64,000 nt of DNA from the NCBI RefSeq assembly GCF_028294535.1, contig NZ_JAQBIE010000010.1:1-64000 (forward strand), written 5' to 3'. The notes beneath the pieces were generated by a model. The model saw nothing but the letters and a program-made list of their open reading frames with translations. It searched no databases and was not told where the DNA came from. The DNA comes from Paracoccus onchidii. GTDB lineage: Bacteria > Pseudomonadota > Alphaproteobacteria > Rhodobacterales > Rhodobacteraceae. The position numbers and the translations under genes are program-made. Positions 35,089 through 44,322 of this stretch are shown in pieces; the stretch's first letter is position 1, and each line of letters begins with the position of its first letter.

Positions 35089-36558
35089 ATGAAAGATCTG
35101 GACCCGAACACGGGATTAAGCGATGCCGGTTTGCTGCGCCAACAGGCGCTGATCGGCGGGAAATGGGTCGATGCCGATGACCAAGCCTGCATCGAGGTGA
35201 CAGATCCGGCCACGGGCAATGTCTTGGGAAGCGTGCCGGATGTATCCGCGCAGCAGACGCAGGCGGCGATCAGCGCGGCGGAGGACGCATTTTCGTCTTG
35301 GCGCAGACGCAGCCCTTCCGAACGCGCGGATCTGCTGATGGCATGGCACGACCTGATGCTGGCCTCTGCCGAAGATCTGGCGTTGATCCTGACGCTGGAA
35401 CAAGGAAAACCCCTTGCCGAAGCACGGGGCGAGATTTCCTATGGGGCAAGCTTCGTCAAATGGTTCGCGGAAGAGGCGCGCCGGATCGAGGGCGCGATCA
35501 TCCCCGCATCTTCACATGACCGACGCATCCTGGCCACCAAAGAACCGGTCGGGGTCTGCGCGATCATCACGCCGTGGAACTTTCCCAACGCGATGATAAC
35601 ACGCAAGGTAGGGCCGGCTTTGGCAGCTGGTTGCACGGTGGTGGTCAAACCGTCCGAGTTCACGCCGTTTTCCGCGCTTGCGCTTGGTGTGCTGGCCGAG
35701 CGTGCGGGCATTCCGGCAGGCGTGATCAACATCGTTACCGGAATGCCAAACCGGATTGGCCCCGCGTTGACCGGCAGCGCGACGGTTCGCAAATTGTCAT
35801 TTACCGGCTCGACGCGCGTGGGTTCGTTCCTGATGGGACAATCTGCGGCAACGGTGAAGCGATTGTCGTTGGAACTTGGGGGGAACGCGCCTTTCATCGT
35901 TTTTGACGATGCAGATCTGGATGCCGCAGTCGAGGGCGCCATTGCCTCGAAATTCCGCAATGGGGGGCAGACCTGTGTTTGCTCAAATCGTATTCTGGTT
36001 CAGGCCGGGATCCATGATGCATTTGTGCAGCGCCTGGCACAGCGCGTTCGCAACATGAAAGTCGGCCCCGGCATAGCTGCTGCAAGTCAGGTCGGGCCGA
36101 TGATCAACCAAGCGGCAATCGACAAGATCGACGCTCATGTGCAAGACGCGCTGGCCAAAGGGGCAAGGATTGCCGCCCGTGCCGATGTTCCCGGCGGCAG
36201 ACAATATGCCGCCCCCGTGGTCCTGACGGGCGCGACCCCCGAAATGGTGCTTGCTTCGGAGGAAACCTTCGGTCCGGTTGCACCGATCTTTCGGTTTGAA
36301 ACCGAAGATCAGGCCGTGGCGCTTGCAAATGGTACGCCTTTTGGCCTGGCTGCGTATTTCTATACGCAGGATCTCAAGCGCGCCTGGCGTCTGGGTGACG
36401 CGTTGGAGTTCGGGATGGTCGGGCTGAACACCGGCGCTGTTTCCATGGTAGAATCGCCCTTTGGCGGGGTCAAGAAATCAGGCCTTGGTCGTGAAGGAGC
36501 GCGCGCTGGAATCGACGAGTATCTGGAAACAAAGGCGTTCCATATGGCCGGTTTGTAA
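35089..36558 (+). CDS. gabD: Succinate-semialdehyde dehydrogenase-like enzyme (GabD family)
   Basis: A 489-residue ALDH. It has ITPWNFPNAMITRKVGPALAAGCTVVVKPSE, LELGGNAPFIVFDDADLD and the catalytic cysteine in GGQTCVCSNRILVQ; the CVCSNR form is characteristic of GabD-type NAD(P) succinate-semialdehyde dehydrogenases. Four bases separate it from the upstream stop. It would send a C4 semialdehyde from amine breakdown into the TCA cycle as succinate. Glutarate-semialdehyde is an alternative substrate. Confidence 0.85.
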   Translation: MKDLDPNTGLSDAGLLRQQALIGGKWVDADDQACIEVTDPATGNVLGSVPDVSAQQTQAAISAAEDAFSSWRRRSPSERADLLMAWHDLMLASAEDLALILTLEQGKPLAEARGEISYGASFVKWFAEEARRIEGAIIPASSHDRRILATKEPVGVCAIITPWNFPNAMITRKVGPALAAGCTVVVKPSEFTPFSALALGVLAERAGIPAGVINIVTGMPNRIGPALTGSATVRKLSFTGSTRVGSFLMGQSAATVKRLSLELGGNAPFIVFDDADLDAAVEGAIASKFRNGGQTCVCSNRILVQAGIHDAFVQRLAQRVRNMKVGPGIAAASQVGPMINQAAIDKIDAHVQDALAKGARIAARADVPGGRQYAAPVVLTGATPEMVLASEETFGPVAPIFRFETEDQAVALANGTPFGLAAYFYTQDLKRAWRLGDALEFGMVGLNTGAVSMVESPFGGVKKSGLGREGARAGIDEYLETKAFHMAGL

Positions 36559-36565
36559 GACCGGT

Positions 36566-36585
36566 GGGCGGGGCAACCCCCGCCC
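36566..36585. terminator. Bidirectional hairpin between gabD-like and cupin genes
   Basis: GGGCGGGG and CCCCGCCC form an 8-bp stem with a 4-base loop between convergent stops at 36558 and 36592. Confidence 0.65.
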
Positions 36586-36591
36586 GTCGGA

Positions 36592-36945
36592 TCAGGCAAC
36601 GATGACATAGATCTTGCGCACTGTTTCAATGGTTTTCCAAACACCGCGATAACCGGGCTTCATGATGAAGCTGTCGCCTTTCTTGAACCTGCGCGTGGGC
36701 TGGCCCTCTTCCGTCACGTCGATCACGCCTTCGAGCAGATGGCAAAATTCGAAGGTTTCGCCCTTGATGGAATGGTTTTCGCCGGGTGTGGCCTCCCAGA
36801 TTCCGGTGCGGATCTGTCCGTTTCCGGTATCGTCGAAGGCCCAGGTCAGAAAGTCGGGGTCGCCGGCAATCAACTTTTCCGCGGCACATTTCGACGAAAC
36901 AGGTTTTCCGGCCTCGGCGATGTCGATTTTCTTTAGCAATGACAT
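36592..36945 (-). CDS. Small cupin protein (DUF861/EutQ-type)
   Basis: A 117-residue single-domain cupin with the two cupin boxes around GIWEATPGENHSIKGETFEFCHLLEGVIDVTEEG and FKKGDSFIMKPGYRGVWKT. Cupins of this type often sit beside DAO-family amine oxidases; they may bind a small ligand or metal. The start at 36945 overlaps the oxidase stop (TAATG). A longer frame to 37146 lies inside the oxidase gene. Its function is not known. Confidence 0.78.
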   Translation of the reverse strand: MSLLKKIDIAEAGKPVSSKCAAEKLIAGDPDFLTWAFDDTGNGQIRTGIWEATPGENHSIKGETFEFCHLLEGVIDVTEEGQPTRRFKKGDSFIMKPGYRGVWKTIETVRKIYVIVA

Positions 36946-38222
36946 TATGTTAGCTTGTCCTTCATTTGATAATACATTCCGACCAGGGGCAAGAACCAGG
37001 GTTTGCCGGTATGCAATGGAACGGCCTGCCAAGGCAGGCCCTGCCACGGATTGATGCGTTCGCGGCCCAAGATGCGATCGGCCATGATCTCTCCCATATG
37101 GGTCGCAATCTGCGCGCCATGGCCGGAATAGCCCATCGAATACCACATGCCGTCCGCCATTCCCGCGCGGGGAAAGCGATCAGCTGTCATGTCGACCAAC
37201 CCGCCCCAGCAATATTCGATCTCGACATTGGCCAGCTGCGGAAATGTGGCTGCCAGCGACCTTTGCAGAACCGCGCCGCTTTTGCTGTCTGAACCTTGAT
37301 CCGAGCGCGCGGAAAAACGTGCCCGACCGCCCCAGATCAAGCGGCGATCCGGTGTCATGCGAAAATAGTTGCCGATATTCATCGAATTGACGAAGGTGCG
37401 ATCGCCGGGCAGGCTGCCCGCGATTTCTGCATCGCTTAGTGGCCGGGTTGCGATGATGAAACTGCCGACCGGCACGATACGGCGTCGAAACCACGGGAAT
37501 GCCTTGTCGGTATAAGCTCCGGTTGCCAGCATGACCTGACCGGCAGTTACGCGGCCTTTCGGTGTCTGCAGCTGCCATCCGGATCGCAAGCGTTGATGCG
37601 ATGTCACTGGCGCTTCCTGATGAACAACCGCGCCGCGCCGCACGGCCGCCTCGGCCAGCCCGATCACAAAGCGCCCCATATGCATCATTGCACTGCGATG
37701 TTGCAGGACGCCGGCGTGAAACGCATCGGATACGACCTCATGTCCAAGCGCGTTTCGATCAAGCCATTCGGTGTCCGGGTCTACCTCGCGGTTCACGGCA
37801 TCGAAATTGCGACGCATCGCGTCGATATGGCCCGGCTTGGAGGCCAGCTTTATCTTGCCGGAACGACGGAAATTGCAGGTGATGTTTTCTTCGCCGATGA
37901 TGCGTTCCAGCGTGTCGATCCCGGCGTCAAAAGCCTGATACAGGGCACGCGCCTTGTCGGCGCCGAATTGCTGTCTGGCTGCAAGATTGCTGTGGGCCAG
38001 TCCGTTATTCAGATGGCCCCCGTTACGCCCGGATGCGCCGGCCCCGATCCGTGCTGCTTCGAGCACGATCACCGATTTGCCTTCCAGCGCCAGTTTCCGG
38101 GCCGCACCCAATCCTGTGAACCCGCCGCCGATCACGGCCACGTCGAAATGTCCATCAACGGGGCCGCTGGCAGCGCCGTAGAAGCTGGGTGCGCTGTCCT
38201 GCCAGTAAGGAAGGAGTTTCAT
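36945..38222 (-). CDS. FAD-dependent amine oxidase, PuuB-like (DAO family)
   Basis: A 425-residue flavoenzyme. The FAD site is VAVIGGGFTGLGAARKLALEGKSVIVLEA near residue 28, followed by GASGRNGGHLNNG. The start MKLLPYWQDSAPSFY matches gamma-glutamylputrescine oxidase-like proteins. Later blocks are IWGGRARFS and YSMGYSGHGAQIATHMG. It would oxidise a primary or secondary amine to an aldehyde, giving ammonia and peroxide. PuuA (the glutamylating enzyme) is not in this window, so a true Puu pathway is not shown. It overlaps the cupin gene and starts 3 bp after the HAD gene. Confidence 0.83.
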   Translation of the reverse strand: MKLLPYWQDSAPSFYGAASGPVDGHFDVAVIGGGFTGLGAARKLALEGKSVIVLEAARIGAGASGRNGGHLNNGLAHSNLAARQQFGADKARALYQAFDAGIDTLERIIGEENITCNFRRSGKIKLASKPGHIDAMRRNFDAVNREVDPDTEWLDRNALGHEVVSDAFHAGVLQHRSAMMHMGRFVIGLAEAAVRRGAVVHQEAPVTSHQRLRSGWQLQTPKGRVTAGQVMLATGAYTDKAFPWFRRRIVPVGSFIIATRPLSDAEIAGSLPGDRTFVNSMNIGNYFRMTPDRRLIWGGRARFSARSDQGSDSKSGAVLQRSLAATFPQLANVEIEYCWGGLVDMTADRFPRAGMADGMWYSMGYSGHGAQIATHMGEIMADRILGRERINPWQGLPWQAVPLHTGKPWFLPLVGMYYQMKDKLT

Positions 38223-38225
38223 GGA

Positions 38226-38891
38226 TCAAAGACCGAATACGCCGGGCAACCCGCCAATATCCGCGATCTCGGTATAGCCATAATGGGGGTTTGCCGGCTC
38301 ATGCCCGCGATTGACCCAGACCTTGCTTTCGATGCCCAGATCATGCGCGGTCATAAGGTCATATCGGAATGACGAGGACACGTGGCAGATGTCTTTCGGT
38401 CCGCATCCCAGCTTGTCCAGCATATATTCGAAACCGTTCATTTGCGGTTTGTAGCTGCCGGTTTCCTCTGCGGTGATCACCAAGTGGAAGGGGGCGCCCA
38501 GTTTTTCGACATTCGACATGATCTGGCTGTTCATCGCATTGGACAGGATGACCAGGGGGATTTCCCGCGCAACCTTTGCAAGTCCGGCCGGCACATCGGG
38601 ATGAGGTCCCCATGTCGGCACCTCTTCATAGATGCGCAGGGCATCTTCGTGGCGAAACGGAACACCGTTTGCCCGGCAGGTACGTTCTAGCGAATTGTGT
38701 ACGACCTGGGCATAGCGTTTCCACGCCCCCAGAATTTCATCCAGACGATAGGCCGCAAAGTTCTTGATGAACTGGATCATTGCCGGTTCGGACAGCATGT
38801 CGCCATAAATCCGCCGCGCGGCACCGGCCATGTCGAAATTGGTCAACGTTCCATAGCAATCGAAGGTTATGAATTTCGGACGAAAGGTCAT
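38226..38891 (-). CDS. HAD-superfamily hydrolase, haloacid dehalogenase type II-like
   Basis: A 221-residue cytoplasmic HAD enzyme. Motif I is TFDCYGTLTNFD with the nucleophile Asp near residue 9; motif II is VILSNAMNSQ; motif III Lys is in SYKPQMNGFEYML; motif IV is around VSSSFRYDLMTAHDLG. This is the layout of L-2-haloacid dehalogenases, but many such proteins are phosphatases. The start at 38891 was chosen as the family N terminus. It heads the reverse-strand unit with the PuuB-like oxidase and cupin. Confidence 0.78.
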   Translation of the reverse strand: MTFRPKFITFDCYGTLTNFDMAGAARRIYGDMLSEPAMIQFIKNFAAYRLDEILGAWKRYAQVVHNSLERTCRANGVPFRHEDALRIYEEVPTWGPHPDVPAGLAKVAREIPLVILSNAMNSQIMSNVEKLGAPFHLVITAEETGSYKPQMNGFEYMLDKLGCGPKDICHVSSSFRYDLMTAHDLGIESKVWVNRGHEPANPHYGYTEIADIGGLPGVFGL

Positions 38892-39202
38892 GATCGCAGC
38901 CTTGTTTTGGAGAGGTGTTGAAACCACCTTATCCGTCCCGGACAGTTCGCACGCACCGCATCGGGCAAGGTGTCAAGCAGATTTCACCGGAATCAATCGA
39001 TCTTGCGGCAGCATATGTCGTGAGCGCGGGCGCCATGGGACGGTCGAAGGGCGCGGGACATGTCGGTGCAGATGCGGCGCGGCATTTCCTGCGGCGCCAT
39101 GGATGGGAAACGGCCGAAGATTGCGTCAAAGCGCAAAAGTCGCACAGCAAATCGGTGGCCGTTCCTGCACTCTGACCGCAGCTTCTGATTCCCGAGGACA
39201 TC
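38892..39202. other. Divergent intergenic region, HAD gene / acetyltransferase
   Basis: A 311-bp gap that should hold both promoters. A + strand frame of 86 codons (38915-39175, TTG start) reads through it without a recognisable motif or ribosome binding site and is probably not a gene, although its Gly/Ala-rich C-terminal half cannot be excluded. Confidence 0.4.
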
Positions 39203-40033
39203 ATGCCTGCCACCACGCTGACAATCGTTCCCTTCGAACCCGCGCATCTGCCAGAGGCCCTGACGCTGTCACAGGCAGAAAACTGGCCGCATCGCGGTGA
39301 AGACTGGCGCATGATCCTGTCGCTGAGCCGTGGTGTGGTCGCGCTGGATGAGGGTCGGGTTGTCGGAACGGCGTTGGTAACCGGGTTTGGCCGCGTCGGA
39401 TTGGTCAATATGATCATTGTCGATCATGCTTGGCGAGGCTGTGGGCTTGGTCGCAAACTTGTCGACGCGGCGATGAAAGCCACTTCTGCGGACGAGTACC
39501 GTCTGGTGGCCACACAAGCGGGGTTGCCGCTGTATCGCAAGATGGGTTTTGTCGAGATTGGCGACATCGACCAGCATCAAGGCGTGGTTCCGCCCGTTGC
39601 GGTGCCGTCTGCTGACATTGGCTGGGCATGCGCAGCAGATTCTGCTGATCTGGCAGCGTTGGACACGGGCGCGACGGGGATGGATCGCAAAGATCTGGTG
39701 GCCGAAATCCTTGCGCAAGGCAGGATCGCGACATTTTTCCGGGCCGGGCGGATCATTGCCTGGGCAGGAATTCGTCCCTTCGGCCGGGGGCTTGTGGCGG
39801 GGCCGGTGATCGCGCCCGATACCAACACCGGAAAATGCCTGCTGGCGGCTGTTCTGTCGGATCAGACCGGAAGTTTCGTTCGTATAGATACCCAGACGGA
39901 TAGCGGTCTGTCAGCCTGGCTTGAATCAATCAATCTGACTCGCGTTGGCGGAGGTGTTTCGATGTCCACCGCACCGCGGCCGCAAACGGGTCCAAACCGT
40001 AGTCTTGCCCTTGCCGCTCAGGCATTGGGTTGA
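39203..40033 (+). CDS. GNAT acetyltransferase with C-terminal YitH-like domain, copy 1
   Basis: A 276-residue protein. The N-terminal GNAT domain carries the acetyl-CoA loop MIIVDHAWRGCGLGRKLVDAAM and the LYRKMGFVEIGDIDQHQG strand. A C-terminal domain of about 130 residues (GMDRKDLVAEILAQGRIATFFRAGRIIAWAGIRPFGRGLVAGPVIAPDT) follows. GAGGA precedes the ATG. It is a clear paralogue of the reverse-strand gene at 49785. It leads a forward operon with the aminotransferase. The acetyl acceptor is unknown; an amine substrate of this catabolic locus is likely. Confidence 0.8.
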   Translation: MPATTLTIVPFEPAHLPEALTLSQAENWPHRGEDWRMILSLSRGVVALDEGRVVGTALVTGFGRVGLVNMIIVDHAWRGCGLGRKLVDAAMKATSADEYRLVATQAGLPLYRKMGFVEIGDIDQHQGVVPPVAVPSADIGWACAADSADLAALDTGATGMDRKDLVAEILAQGRIATFFRAGRIIAWAGIRPFGRGLVAGPVIAPDTNTGKCLLAAVLSDQTGSFVRIDTQTDSGLSAWLESINLTRVGGGVSMSTAPRPQTGPNRSLALAAQALG

Positions 40034-40043
40034 AAGGAATATC

Positions 40044-41420
40044 ATGCTTGCCAACTCCCTTGTCGAACTGGATCGCAACCACCTGATTCACCCGGTCGCC
40101 AGCTGGCGCGGTCACGAGCAGGCCGGAATGCGGCTGCTGACCCACGGTCAGGGCGCTTGGGTGCGCGATGGCGAAGGTCGTGAACTGATCGATGGGTTCG
40201 CGGGGCTGTGGTGCGTGAACGCGGGCTATGGTCAGCCAAGCGTTGTCGAAGCCGCGACCCGCCAAATGACCGAGCTTTGCTATGCGACAGGGTATTTCGG
40301 GCTGGGCAGCGAACCCGCCGTTCGACTGGCCGCGCGACTGGCCGAGGCGGCTCCGGGGGATCTGGATCACGTCTATTTCACCCTTGGCGGGTCGGATGCG
40401 GTCGACAGCACCATTCGTTTTGTCCGCTATTATTGGCATGCGCGCGGCCTGCCGCAGAAACAGCATTTCATTTCGGTCGAACAGGGGTATCACGGATCGT
40501 CCACGGCCGGCGCAGGGTTGACGGCCCTATCTGCTTTTCATGAGGGATTTGGCGTGCCCTATGATTGGCAGCACCGGATTCCCACGCATGACCTGTATCG
40601 CAATCCCGTTGGCGATGATCCGCAGGCTGTCATCGAGGCATCGCGATCGGCTTTGATGGCCAAGGTCGAAGACCTGGGCGGGGCGGAGCATGTCGCCGCT
40701 TTCTATGTCGAGCCGATCCAGGGGTCCGGGGGGATTCTGGTGCCGCCGGCAGGGTGGATGGCCGCGATGCGGGAACTATGTGCAGAACTGGATATTCTAT
40801 TCATTGCGGATGAAGTCATTACCGCGTTTGGTCGGACCGGCCCACTGTTTGCCTGTGCTGACGAAGGGATCGTGCCCGATTTCATCACTACGGCGAAAGG
40901 TCTGACATCGGGCTATGTGCCGATGGGGGCGGTGTTCATGTCCGATCACGTCTATCAGGTCATTGCCGATGGTGCCGGGCAGGCGGCGGTGGGGCATGGC
41001 CAGACCTATTCGGCCCATCCTGTTTCGGCCGCGGTCGGGCTGGCGGTTCTTGATCTGTATCAAGGTGGCTTGCTGGAAAATGGTCGCATCATGGGCGAGC
41101 GATTGCAGGCCGGGCTGGCTTCGTTGTCTGATCATCCATTGGTTGGGGACGTGCGCGGACGTGGCATGCTGGCGGCGATCGAGCTGGTTACGGACAAGAA
41201 GACCAAGGCCCGGATTCCCGCTGCCGCCCAGCCCGCAACGCGTATCTTTGATCGCGCCTGGGATCAGGGGCTGGTCCTGCGCGCATTCGGTTGGGGGGTG
41301 CTGGGTTATGCACCACCTCTTTGTTGCACGACCGACGATATCGACCAGATCGTTGCGCGCACGAAAAAGGTTCTGGATCTGACCCTTGATGATCCTGATA
41401 TCCGGGCCGCCCTGCGCTGA
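40044..41420 (+). CDS. Class III aminotransferase (omega-amino acid/diamine:pyruvate type)
   Basis: A 458-residue PLP enzyme. Recognisable blocks are GRELIDGFAGLWCVNAGYG, VYFTLGGSDAVDSTIRFVRYYW, QGYHGSS, EPIQGSGGILVPPAGWM, FIADEVITAFGRTG and the PLP-lysine in TTAKGLTSGYVPMGAV. It moves an amino group from a terminal amine or omega-amino acid to pyruvate or another keto acid. The ATG at 40044 has AAAGGAA upstream. The stop overlaps the next gene's ATG by one base (TGATG). Confidence 0.87.
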   Translation: MLANSLVELDRNHLIHPVASWRGHEQAGMRLLTHGQGAWVRDGEGRELIDGFAGLWCVNAGYGQPSVVEAATRQMTELCYATGYFGLGSEPAVRLAARLAEAAPGDLDHVYFTLGGSDAVDSTIRFVRYYWHARGLPQKQHFISVEQGYHGSSTAGAGLTALSAFHEGFGVPYDWQHRIPTHDLYRNPVGDDPQAVIEASRSALMAKVEDLGGAEHVAAFYVEPIQGSGGILVPPAGWMAAMRELCAELDILFIADEVITAFGRTGPLFACADEGIVPDFITTAKGLTSGYVPMGAVFMSDHVYQVIADGAGQAAVGHGQTYSAHPVSAAVGLAVLDLYQGGLLENGRIMGERLQAGLASLSDHPLVGDVRGRGMLAAIELVTDKKTKARIPAAAQPATRIFDRAWDQGLVLRAFGWGVLGYAPPLCCTTDDIDQIVARTKKVLDLTLDDPDIRAALR

Positions 41421-42328
41421 TGGCCGTTCTGTATCTGTCCGAAGCGAAACGCGGCGCAGTTTTCCAAGCCGCCTTCGCCCAAGAGCTGCCGGATCTGCCC
41501 TTCCATATCGCCACTGCGCCCGACCCGGCAGCGGTTGAATATATGGTGACATGGACCGCGCCGACCGATCTGAGCCAATGGCCCAATCTGCGGTTGATCT
41601 TTTCGGTTGGCGCAGGGATCGACCAATTCGACCTGGCGGCCCTGCCGCCCCATGTCGGGGTGGTGCGTATGCAGGAGCCGGGCATCATGCGGCAGATGCA
41701 GGAAATGGCCGTTATGTCCACATTGGCGCTGCATCGGGATTTGCCTGTTTATCTGGATCAGGGGCGCAAGGGTGTTTGGCGGGCACGACAAAACCGGTCG
41801 ACCGCAGACTGTCGCGTTGGCGTGATGGGGCTTGGACGGCTGGGGCAGGCGGTGCTGCAGGCCTTGCGCCCGTTTGGTTTTCGGCTTGCGGGTTGGAGCA
41901 GATCGCCCAAGGATCTTGCAGGCATAGATGTGTTTACCGATCTCGACCGGTTTCTGGCGCAGACGGACATCCTGATATGTCTGCTGCCCCTGACGCGGCA
42001 GACGCGTGATATCCTGAATGACGATTTGTTCGATCTGTTGCCGCGGGATGCGCGTCTTGTGCATCTGGGACGGGGAGCGCAGTTGAACATGCAGGCATTG
42101 CAGCGCGCACTGGATCGGGGGTTGGCTTCGGCATTTCTTGACGTCACCGATCCCGAGCCGTTGCCCCCGGACCATTGGGCCTGGGCGCATCCGCGCGTCA
42201 TCATAACGCCGCATGTTGCCAGTCAGACGGATGCAGGAATGGGGGCCACCCATGTTATTGCAGGCATCCGGGCCGATCGCGCTGGCGCGGAAATCCCGGG
42301 GCTCATTGATCGCGCCAGGGGATACTGA
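41420..42328 (+). CDS. ghrA: 2-hydroxyacid dehydrogenase, glyoxylate/hydroxypyruvate reductase A-like
   Basis: A 302-residue D-2-hydroxyacid dehydrogenase of the GhrA kind. It has LIFSVGAGIDQFDL, the Rossmann block VGVMGLGRLGQAVLQALRPFGFRLAGWSRSPK, LPLTRQTRDILN, and the catalytic region ASAFLDVTDPEPLPPDHWAWAHPRVIITPHVASQT with the catalytic His. It would reduce glyoxylate, hydroxypyruvate or a similar keto acid using NADPH. It is translationally coupled to the aminotransferase, which would supply a keto acid. Confidence 0.83.
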   Translation: MAVLYLSEAKRGAVFQAAFAQELPDLPFHIATAPDPAAVEYMVTWTAPTDLSQWPNLRLIFSVGAGIDQFDLAALPPHVGVVRMQEPGIMRQMQEMAVMSTLALHRDLPVYLDQGRKGVWRARQNRSTADCRVGVMGLGRLGQAVLQALRPFGFRLAGWSRSPKDLAGIDVFTDLDRFLAQTDILICLLPLTRQTRDILNDDLFDLLPRDARLVHLGRGAQLNMQALQRALDRGLASAFLDVTDPEPLPPDHWAWAHPRVIITPHVASQTDAGMGATHVIAGIRADRAGAEIPGLIDRARGY

Positions 42329-42657
42329 CTTGATCGCGTCACGGCATTCTGCGGCCTGGGCCCAGTTCGAAAGAATATGCGGTGACGGACGGAAATTCGG
42401 TGTCATCGGCTGTGCGTATCGCGTCAGTATAAGCGTCAATTCAGGCGAAAGACCTGAGAAGAGGCGTCAGATGACAGCCGAAGACACGGGGATCTCTACA
42501 GCAAGATCTGCTGCCGGTGGCCGGAATCATGACCCCGGCGGATGGGATCTGTGACTGCGCGAAATCGGAATGTGTCGGGTGACCCTGCTGGTGGGCGGGT
42601 CCGGGGCTGGCCTCTTTGGTCAAAATTTACGGTTCAAAGAAAAACAGGGATGAAGAA
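42329..42657. other. Intergenic region before the peptide transporter
   Basis: A 329-bp gap, all same-strand. No gene seen. It probably holds the promoter of the transporter operon; I saw no convincing -35/-10 pair. The AGGGATGAAG ribosome binding site of the next gene lies at its right end. Confidence 0.4.
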
Positions 42658-44271
42658 ATGACAGACAAGACGATCACCAATTGGACCGCCGCCGACGATG
42701 CGATGGTCGAAGACGCGTTGCGTCGCGGTGCCAGCCGCCGAGACCTGTTGCGGATGTTCATGCTTGGTGGAATCGGGACAATCGCCGGCGGTTCGATATT
42801 GGGCCGTGCGACTGCCGCATTGGCGGCAACCCCTGTGAAGGGGGGGCATTTGCGGGCGGCGGGATGGTCTTCGTCAACCGCCGACACGCTGGATCCCGCG
42901 GCCGCGTCGCTGGCGACCGATTACGTGCGTTGTTGCGCCTATTACAATCGCCTTACCTTTCTTGACGAGCATGGTCAGTTGCAAATGGAGCTGGCGGAGG
43001 CAGTCGAAAGCGACGATGCAAAGGTCTGGACGGTCACACTGAAATCAGGGGTGACATTCCATGATGGCAAGACGCTGACAGCAGATGATGTGGTGTTCTC
43101 CTTGCAACGCCACAGCGATCCTGCCGTGGGATCGAAGGTTGCGGCATTGGCCAAGCAGATCGCCGAGGTCAAAGCCGAAAATCCGACCACTGTGCGCATC
43201 ACTCTGACCGCACCCAATGCCGATCTCCCGACCATTCTGGCGATGCATCACTTTATGATCGTCGCTGCGGGAACGACGGATTTCAGCAAGGGCAACGGCA
43301 CCGGAGCATTCGTTTCCCAGGAATTCCAGCCCGGAGTTCGCTCGGTTGGTGTGCGCAATGAAAACTATTTCAAACCGCAGAAGGCGCATCTCGATAGCTT
43401 TGAATATTTCGGCATTTCAGATCACAATGCCCGGGTCAACGCGGTCATGTCGGGCGATATCCATCTGGGGGCGTCGGTCAAACCCCAATATACGCGCGTT
43501 GCCGAAGGACACGCGGGTGTGGTTCTGTCCAAGACGACATCGGGGAACTATACCAACCTCAATATGCGGCTGGACTTGTCGCCCGGCGACAAGGCGGGTT
43601 TCGCCGAGGGCATGAAATATCTTCTGGATCGCGAACTGATCAAGCGGTCGGCACTGCGCGGCCTTGCGGAAATCGGCAACGATCAGCCCGTCGCGCCGAT
43701 CAGCGCGTTCTATAATGCCAACCTGAAGCCCCGCGAATATGACCCAGAGCGCGCGAAGTCACTGTTTGCGAAGGCTGGTGTCCTGAACCAACCCATCGAG
43801 GTCATCACATCGGATGCCGCCGGGTCCGCGAATGACATGGCAATGATCCTGCAGCAGGCGGGTTCGGAGATTGGCATGAACTTTGACGTCCAGAGGGTTC
43901 CGTCAGATGGCTATTGGTCGAATTACTGGCTGAAATCGCCGGTCCATTTCGGCAATATCAACCCGCGCCCGACACCGGATATTCTGTTCTCTTTGCTATA
44001 CGCATCGGATGCCCCCTGGAATGAGAGCCAGTACAAATCCGAAAAATTCGACAGCATGTTGCTTGAGGCACGTGGCGAGCTCGATTTTGATCGCCGCAAG
44101 GAAATTTATGACGAAATGCAGGTCATGATCTCGAACGAAGCCGGTACGGCGATCCCGCTGTTCCTGTCAAATGTCGATGTCCACAGCGAAAAGCTTCGCG
44201 GGTTGCGTCCCAGCCCCCTTGGCGGGCAGATGGGCTATGCCTTTGCCGAATATGTCTGGCTGGATGCCTGA
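42658..44271 (+). CDS. ABC transporter substrate-binding protein, dipeptide/oligopeptide family (SBP_bac_5)
   Basis: A 537-residue periplasmic binding protein. A twin-arginine signal (SRRDLLRMFMLGGIGTIAGGSILG) lies at residues 26-50, after a charged N terminus. The SBP_bac_5 pattern follows: YNRLTFLDEHGQLQMELAEAVE, WTVTLKSGVTFHDGKTLTADDVVFSLQRHSDP, GTGAFVSQEFQPG, and FAEGMKYLLDRELIKRSALRG. The ligand could be a dipeptide, opine or modified amino acid. The ATG at 42658 has AGGGATGAAGA upstream. It is separated from the permease gene by a hairpin. Confidence 0.87.
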   Translation: MTDKTITNWTAADDAMVEDALRRGASRRDLLRMFMLGGIGTIAGGSILGRATAALAATPVKGGHLRAAGWSSSTADTLDPAAASLATDYVRCCAYYNRLTFLDEHGQLQMELAEAVESDDAKVWTVTLKSGVTFHDGKTLTADDVVFSLQRHSDPAVGSKVAALAKQIAEVKAENPTTVRITLTAPNADLPTILAMHHFMIVAAGTTDFSKGNGTGAFVSQEFQPGVRSVGVRNENYFKPQKAHLDSFEYFGISDHNARVNAVMSGDIHLGASVKPQYTRVAEGHAGVVLSKTTSGNYTNLNMRLDLSPGDKAGFAEGMKYLLDRELIKRSALRGLAEIGNDQPVAPISAFYNANLKPREYDPERAKSLFAKAGVLNQPIEVITSDAAGSANDMAMILQQAGSEIGMNFDVQRVPSDGYWSNYWLKSPVHFGNINPRPTPDILFSLLYASDAPWNESQYKSEKFDSMLLEARGELDFDRRKEIYDEMQVMISNEAGTAIPLFLSNVDVHSEKLRGLRPSPLGGQMGYAFAEYVWLDA

Positions 44272-44278
44272 TCCCATC

Positions 44279-44301
44279 GCCCCCGGCTCATGTCCGGGGG
44301 C
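44279..44301 (+). terminator. Intercistronic hairpin after the peptide-binding protein gene
   Basis: GCCCCCGG and CCGGGGGC form a perfect 8-bp stem with a 7-base loop, 8 bp after the stop. It has no T tract. As in the betaine operon, it probably partly ends transcription or protects the upstream message. Confidence 0.65.
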
Positions 44302-44322
44302 AGCTTCCTGAAAGGAGACGCA

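Noticed and set aside
36945..38222. A complete Puu putrescine pathway
   Set aside because: PuuB-like and PuuC-like genes are present, but no PuuA glutamylating enzyme, PuuD hydrolase or PuuP permease was seen.
38915..39175. 86-codon frame in the HAD/acetyltransferase gap
   Set aside because: TTG start, no ribosome binding site and no recognisable motif, in a gap that must hold two promoters.
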